Shown here: positions 53,032-56,420 of the stretch, piece after piece
Position numbering within the stretch: the first letter of the stretch is position 1
How the letters are laid out: each line of letters begins with the position of its first letter
Assembly (NCBI GenBank): GCA_022822525.1
Contig: JAJEBN010000104.1
Location: 1-56,420, forward strand
Source of the DNA: Acidimicrobiia bacterium
Lineage (GTDB): Bacteria; Actinomycetota; Acidimicrobiia; Acidimicrobiales; Poriferisodalaceae
Length of the DNA: 56,420 nucleotides
Direction: 5' to 3'
The notes under the pieces: generated by a model
Seen by the model: the letters and a program-made list of their open reading frames with translations, nothing else
What the model was told of the DNA's origin: nothing
Database searches by the model: none
Made by a program: the position numbers and the translations under genes

Positions 53032-53089
53032 GGACTTTGCAGGTGTTCTGTACGGTGATTTGCAGGGCTGCTGTGACGTGATTTGCGGG
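53032..53089. promoter_or_regulatory. Three 23-bp-spaced direct repeats upstream of the DUF4143 ATPase gene
   Basis: The block TTTGC(A/G)GG recurs at 53036-53043, 53059-53066 and 53082-53089, exactly 23 bp apart; the second and third also share a preceding GTGA. They lie 60-115 bp ahead of ATG 52975, on the promoter side. Confidence 0.6.
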
Positions 53090-53144
53090 CAGAGCGCAGA
53101 TCTACCTGTCTGGCGGTGGGTCGCCGAGGTACTGCTGACGGGGG

Positions 53145-54254
53145 TCAGTTCTTGGCGTCGACCAGGCGCCAGTCGTCTGAGCCGGGGCTGTAGCGGCCGC
53201 GGAAGTCGGGGTCGTAGGCCGCGGCCAGCTCGGCGGCGCGGCCGATGGATGATCGATATGCGTCGATGATGGCGTCCTCGGCGTCGTAGTCGAAGGGGTC
53301 CTGCATGCGCCGCTCCTTCGTGCTGCCGCGCCGGACCGGGTTCTCGTAGAGGTCGCGGGCCGTCATGCCGACAGCTTCGACGACGCCGACCTTGTCGCGG
53401 TAGCCCAGCTCGGCGATCATCAGATCGGGCGACATCGATCGGTGCAGCGAGTTCTCCTCGCCGAGGAACGGGCGGGCCGGCGTCGCGAGCTCCTCGGGGA
53501 GGCTCACGATGTCGAGCTCGACATCGAGCGCGGCCGCAATGACCTCGATGGTCTGGCGGGCGGTGAGGGTGTGCTCGTCGCTGATGTTGTACGCCTTGCC
53601 GGCGGCAACGTCGGGGTGATCCGCGGCCAGCGTGAGGGCGTGGCCGGCATTGGGGCCGTACGCCGCAGTGCGCAGGGTGAGGCCGCCGTCGGACACGATG
53701 ATCCGGCGGCGGCCGTCGATGATGCGCCGCACGATCAGCCACTCGCGGGGGTTGATCTGACCCGGCCCGTAGATGAGCGGGTAGCGGAAGATGGTGGCGT
53801 TGGGGTGGTGCTCGAACAGCACGTCCTCGGTGGCGACGATCTTGGCCACCTTGTCGTTGGCGTCGTTGACTGCTCGTTCGGCCGATTCGCGCAGCGGGGA
53901 GAGCAGGCCGCGTGGCCAGTTCTGCGCCGGACGCGCATAGCCCTTGTAGACGGGGATGCCGCCGACGGCGATGAACTGGCCGCAGCGGCCGACGAAGTAC
54001 GGCGCCAGGTCGCGCAGCCGCCCGTACATCGCGTACACGACATCGAAGGTGGCGTTGCCGAGGGCCTCTTCCACTTCGGCGATGCGGAACGGGTTGGTGT
54101 GGACGTGCGGGACTTCGGACTCGGGCGGGAGGGTGTCAACCTCGTGGCGCCCGGTGTGCAGGACCGTGATGTCGTACCCGCGCTCGAACAGCCCGTTCAC
54201 CACGCCAGGCCCCGTCGGCCCCGTGCCGCCGATCACCAACGCTGTACGAGTCAC
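53145..54254 (-). CDS. NAD-dependent epimerase/dehydratase (extended SDR-like)
   Basis: A 369-residue Rossmann-fold protein. The cofactor motif is ALVIGGTGPTGPGVV (residues 5-19); the segment TFDVVYAMYGRLRDL is where other family members have the catalytic region, and IFRYPLIYGPGQINPREWLIVRRIIDGR and KAYNISDEHTLTARQTIEVIA are typical of extended SDRs. The YxxxK pair is not obvious (YKGY instead), so it may be a non-catalytic or NmrA-like redox sensor, or act on an unusual substrate. The start is GTG 54254. It follows the HAD and acetyl-CoA synthetase genes on the same strand, 38 bp after the HAD stop, so the three could form one unit. Confidence 0.8.
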   Translation of the reverse strand: MTRTALVIGGTGPTGPGVVNGLFERGYDITVLHTGRHEVDTLPPESEVPHVHTNPFRIAEVEEALGNATFDVVYAMYGRLRDLAPYFVGRCGQFIAVGGIPVYKGYARPAQNWPRGLLSPLRESAERAVNDANDKVAKIVATEDVLFEHHPNATIFRYPLIYGPGQINPREWLIVRRIIDGRRRIIVSDGGLTLRTAAYGPNAGHALTLAADHPDVAAGKAYNISDEHTLTARQTIEVIAAALDVELDIVSLPEELATPARPFLGEENSLHRSMSPDLMIAELGYRDKVGVVEAVGMTARDLYENPVRRGSTKERRMQDPFDYDAEDAIIDAYRSSIGRAAELAAAYDPDFRGRYSPGSDDWRLVDAKN

Positions 54255-54292
54255 CGGCTCATGCTGTCAGGTCGGGAGTCATCACGGCAGGG

Positions 54293-54832
54293 CTAGTGAG
54301 GGTGGTAGCCGCTGTCGATGTAGAGCGTGGGCAGGTCGAGGTCGCGGTACATGCGGACGTTGCGCATGTCGTCGTCGATGGCGAGGCGGGGCGTGTAGCC
54401 GCACTGCAGCAACGCTTGGGTCTGCTCGCCCTTGAACAGCGGCGACGGCTGGAAGTCGCCCATCGGGCGCATGATGAGCAGGTCCCAACGGACCTTGTGC
54501 TTGACGAGCCAGTCGAGGGTTGCGCCCGACACCCAGGTCGGCCGGGAAGTGAGGGCCACCACCACCAGCTCGGGATTCAGCAGCACCAACAGCTCGAAGA
54601 CCTCGTCGAGCACGTCGTCGTCGCCCACGTCGGCGAAGAACGAGTCCCAGTCGCGCCAGGGCCCGTCGAGGTGGTGCTGGCGGTGGGAGGCATCGGCGAG
54701 CACGCCGTCGATGTCGACGATCACGCAGTCGCCCGGCGGCACCGGCCCGTCCCGCCACCACCAGTACGCCGGCCAATCGCCCTCGGCAACCGACGCGGCA
54801 AAGGTCCGCTTGTGCCTCGGGCCCTTCGCCAT
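54293..54832 (-). CDS. HAD-superfamily phosphatase-like protein (polynucleotide 3'-phosphatase style)
   Basis: 179 residues. DIDGVLADASHRQHHL is the HAD motif I (DxDGxLAD), with two aspartates for phosphate transfer; VVALTSRPTWVSGATLDWL carries motif II (Ser/Thr), and LAIDDDMRNVRMYRDL carries the acidic motif IV. The layout resembles the phosphatase domain of T4 polynucleotide kinase and the related phage-type Pnkp proteins, without the kinase half. The substrate cannot be told. ATG 54832 lies 7 bp after the stop of the acetyl-CoA synthetase gene, so the two are co-transcribed and possibly coupled. Confidence 0.75.
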   Translation of the reverse strand: MAKGPRHKRTFAASVAEGDWPAYWWWRDGPVPPGDCVIVDIDGVLADASHRQHHLDGPWRDWDSFFADVGDDDVLDEVFELLVLLNPELVVVALTSRPTWVSGATLDWLVKHKVRWDLLIMRPMGDFQPSPLFKGEQTQALLQCGYTPRLAIDDDMRNVRMYRDLDLPTLYIDSGYHPH

Positions 54833-54839
54833 TTCCAGC

Positions 54840-56420
54840 TCAGTCTTCGCTGGGGGCTTCGGCTGCGCGGGTGCGGATTTCCTCCACCACGCCCGCGTCG
54901 GCCAGCGTGGTGGTGTCGCCGAGCTGGCGGCCTTCGGCCACGTCGCGCAGCAGGCGGCGCATGATCTTGCCTGAGCGGGTCTTGGGCAGGTCCGGCACCA
55001 GCACCACCGCCTTGGGCCGTGCGATCGCGCCCAGCTTGGTCGCGACGTGCTGGCGCACTTCGGCGCGCAGCTCATCGGTGGCGTCGTGGCCGCCTCGCAG
55101 GATCACGTAGCCCACGATGGCCTGGCCGGTGGTGGCATCGGTTGCGCCCACCACGGCGGCCTCGGCCACCGACGGGTGGTCGACCAGCGCCGACTCCACC
55201 TCGGTGGTGGAGATGCGGTGGCCCGACACGTTCATCACGTCGTCGACCCGGCCGAGCAGCCACAGGTAGCCGTCGTCGTCGAGCTTGGCGCCGTCGCCGG
55301 CGAAGTAGCGGCCCTCATAGGTGCTCCAGTAGGTCTCGCGGTAGCGCTCGGGATCGCCCCAGATGCCTCGCAGCATCGACGGCCACGGCTCGGTGATGGT
55401 CAGGTAGCCGCCGCCCCGCTCGACCGGGTTGCCGGCGTCGTCCACTAGCTCCACCGTGATGCCTGGCAGCGCATGGGTGGCCGAGCCGGGCTTGGTGGTG
55501 GTGACGCCCGGCAGCGGGGTGATCATGTGGCCGCCGGTCTCGGTCTGCCACCACGTGTCCACGATGGGGCAGGTGCCCCCGCCGATGTGGGTGTGGTACC
55601 ACATCCAGGCCTCGGGGTTGATGGGCTCACCGACCGTGCCGAGCACCCGCAGGCTGGACAGGTTGTGGCGCTCGACTTCGCCCGCGCCCCACTTCATGAA
55701 CGTGCGGATGGCGGTGGGGGCGGTGTAGAGCTGGGTCACGCCGTAGCGCTCGATGATGTCCCACAGCCGGTCCTTGGGCCAGCCCGCCCGATCGCCGTCG
55801 CGGAACTCGGGGCGCGGCGTGTCGGGCGTGCCCTCGTACATCACCGACGAGGCGCCGTTGGCCAGCGGCCCGTACACGATGTAGCTGTGACCGGTCACCC
55901 AGCCGATGTCGGCCGCGCACCAGAAGACGTCGACATCGGGCTTGAGGTCGAACACGTAGCGGTGCGTGAACGCCACCTGGGTGAGGTAGCCGCCGGTGGT
56001 GTGCATGATGCCCTTGGGCTTGGCCGTGGTGCCTGAGGTGTACAGCAGGTACAGCAGATCCTCGGAGTCCATGTGGGTGGGCGGGCAGTCAGCCGAGGCG
56101 CCCTCCATCAGGTCGTGGTACCAGTGATCGACGCTGTCGTTCCACGACACGTCCTGGCCTGTTCGCTGCACCACCACCACGTTCTCGATGGTGGTCGTCG
56201 CTGCGACTGAGGCGTCGGCGGTGTCTTTCAGCCCGAACGGCTCGCCCCGCCGGTAGCCGCCGTCGGCGGTGATGAGCAGCTTGGCCGACGCGTCGTCGAT
56301 GCGGTCCGACAGCGAGTCGGCCGAGAACCCGCCGAACACCACCGAGTGGGCCGCGCCGATGCGGGCACACGCCAGCATCGCCACCGGCAGCTCGGGGATC
56401 ATCGGCATGTAGATGCACAC
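54840..56420 (-). CDS. acsA: Acetyl-CoA synthetase (AMP-forming), 5' end outside window
   Basis: The last 526 residues of an enzyme normally about 650 long; the frame is open at the window edge. It joins acetate, ATP and CoA through acetyl-AMP. Visible motifs: [16 protein letters not shown] (ATP-binding loop), [48 protein letters not shown] (adenine/acetate pocket), [36 protein letters not shown] (hinge and CoA domain), and the lysine of [11 protein letters not shown], which is catalytic and controlled by acetylation in the family. It is followed at once by a HAD-like gene on the same strand. Confidence 0.95.
   Translation of the reverse strand: MCIYMPMIPELPVAMLACARIGAAHSVVFGGFSADSLSDRIDDASAKLLITADGGYRRGEPFGLKDTADASVAATTTIENVVVVQRTGQDVSWNDSVDHWYHDLMEGASADCPPTHMDSEDLLYLLYTSGTTAKPKGIMHTTGGYLTQVAFTHRYVFDLKPDVDVFWCAADIGWVTGHSYIVYGPLANGASSVMYEGTPDTPRPEFRDGDRAGWPKDRLWDIIERYGVTQLYTAPTAIRTFMKWGAGEVERHNLSSLRVLGTVGEPINPEAWMWYHTHIGGGTCPIVDTWWQTETGGHMITPLPGVTTTKPGSATHALPGITVELVDDAGNPVERGGGYLTITEPWPSMLRGIWGDPERYRETYWSTYEGRYFAGDGAKLDDDGYLWLLGRVDDVMNVSGHRISTTEVESALVDHPSVAEAAVVGATDATTGQAIVGYVILRGGHDATDELRAEVRQHVATKLGAIARPKAVVLVPDLPKTRSGKIMRRLLRDVAEGRQLGDTTTLADAGVVEEIRTRAAEAPSED

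Overview
The window is high-G+C bacterial DNA (about two thirds G+C), dense with genes and preferring GTG and TTG starts. The gene content suggests an actinomycetote, plausibly an aquatic or host-associated Acidimicrobiia: an F420-type luciferase-like oxidoreductase, MenB, PhyH, MaoC and SDR enzymes, a divergent glnT/glxBCD cluster, and several Calx-beta surface proteins. The lineage is inference; there is no marker gene here to prove it.

Layout. 1-1088 is the 3' end of a secreted Calx-beta-type gene cut by the window edge. 1196-12650 is metabolic: menB (-), an LLM oxidoreductase (+), a sulfur pair made of a three-domain rhodanese and a cysteine-dioxygenase-like cupin (-), a type III glutamine synthetase GlnT (-) diverging from glxB-glxC-glxD (+; class II amidotransferase, GXGXG subunit, FMN subunit), an enoyl-CoA hydratase (-) and a SulP anion transporter (+). 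12743-13321 is an SRPBCC protein. 13448-17246 is a Calx-beta/LysM wall protein, split in this sequence by a frameshift at a run of nine Gs. 17341-19720 holds PhyH, MaoC and SDR genes. 19796-24715 holds a Fic protein, tRNA-Tyr(GTA) and a methyltransferase/PD-(D/E)XK endonuclease pair. yajQ follows.

Minus-strand 25375-44895 is one gene of about 19.5 kb. It encodes a roughly 6,500-residue exported Calx-beta repeat protein with three copies of a recurring domain that I cannot assign to a named family. Its N-terminal coding region contains G runs of 17 and 12 bases, a candidate phase-variation switch. Divergent to it is a membrane-anchored coiled-coil protein.

45941-50729 is a degraded mobile/toxin island: an IS1595-type transposase remnant, an AAA ATPase remnant with an internal deletion, an HTH-HipA-HTH toxin-antitoxin operon and a second Fic protein. 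HtpX, a DUF4143-type ATPase behind 23-bp-spaced repeats, an extended SDR, a HAD-like phosphatase and acetyl-CoA synthetase (cut by the right edge) complete the window.

Three themes tie the region together: giant repetitive surface proteins with homopolymer tracts inside or between domains; nitrogen and sulfur amino-acid metabolism; and accessory genes (Fic, HipA, R-M, DUF4143 ATPase), three of which sit behind clear inverted or direct repeats that look like autoregulatory operators.
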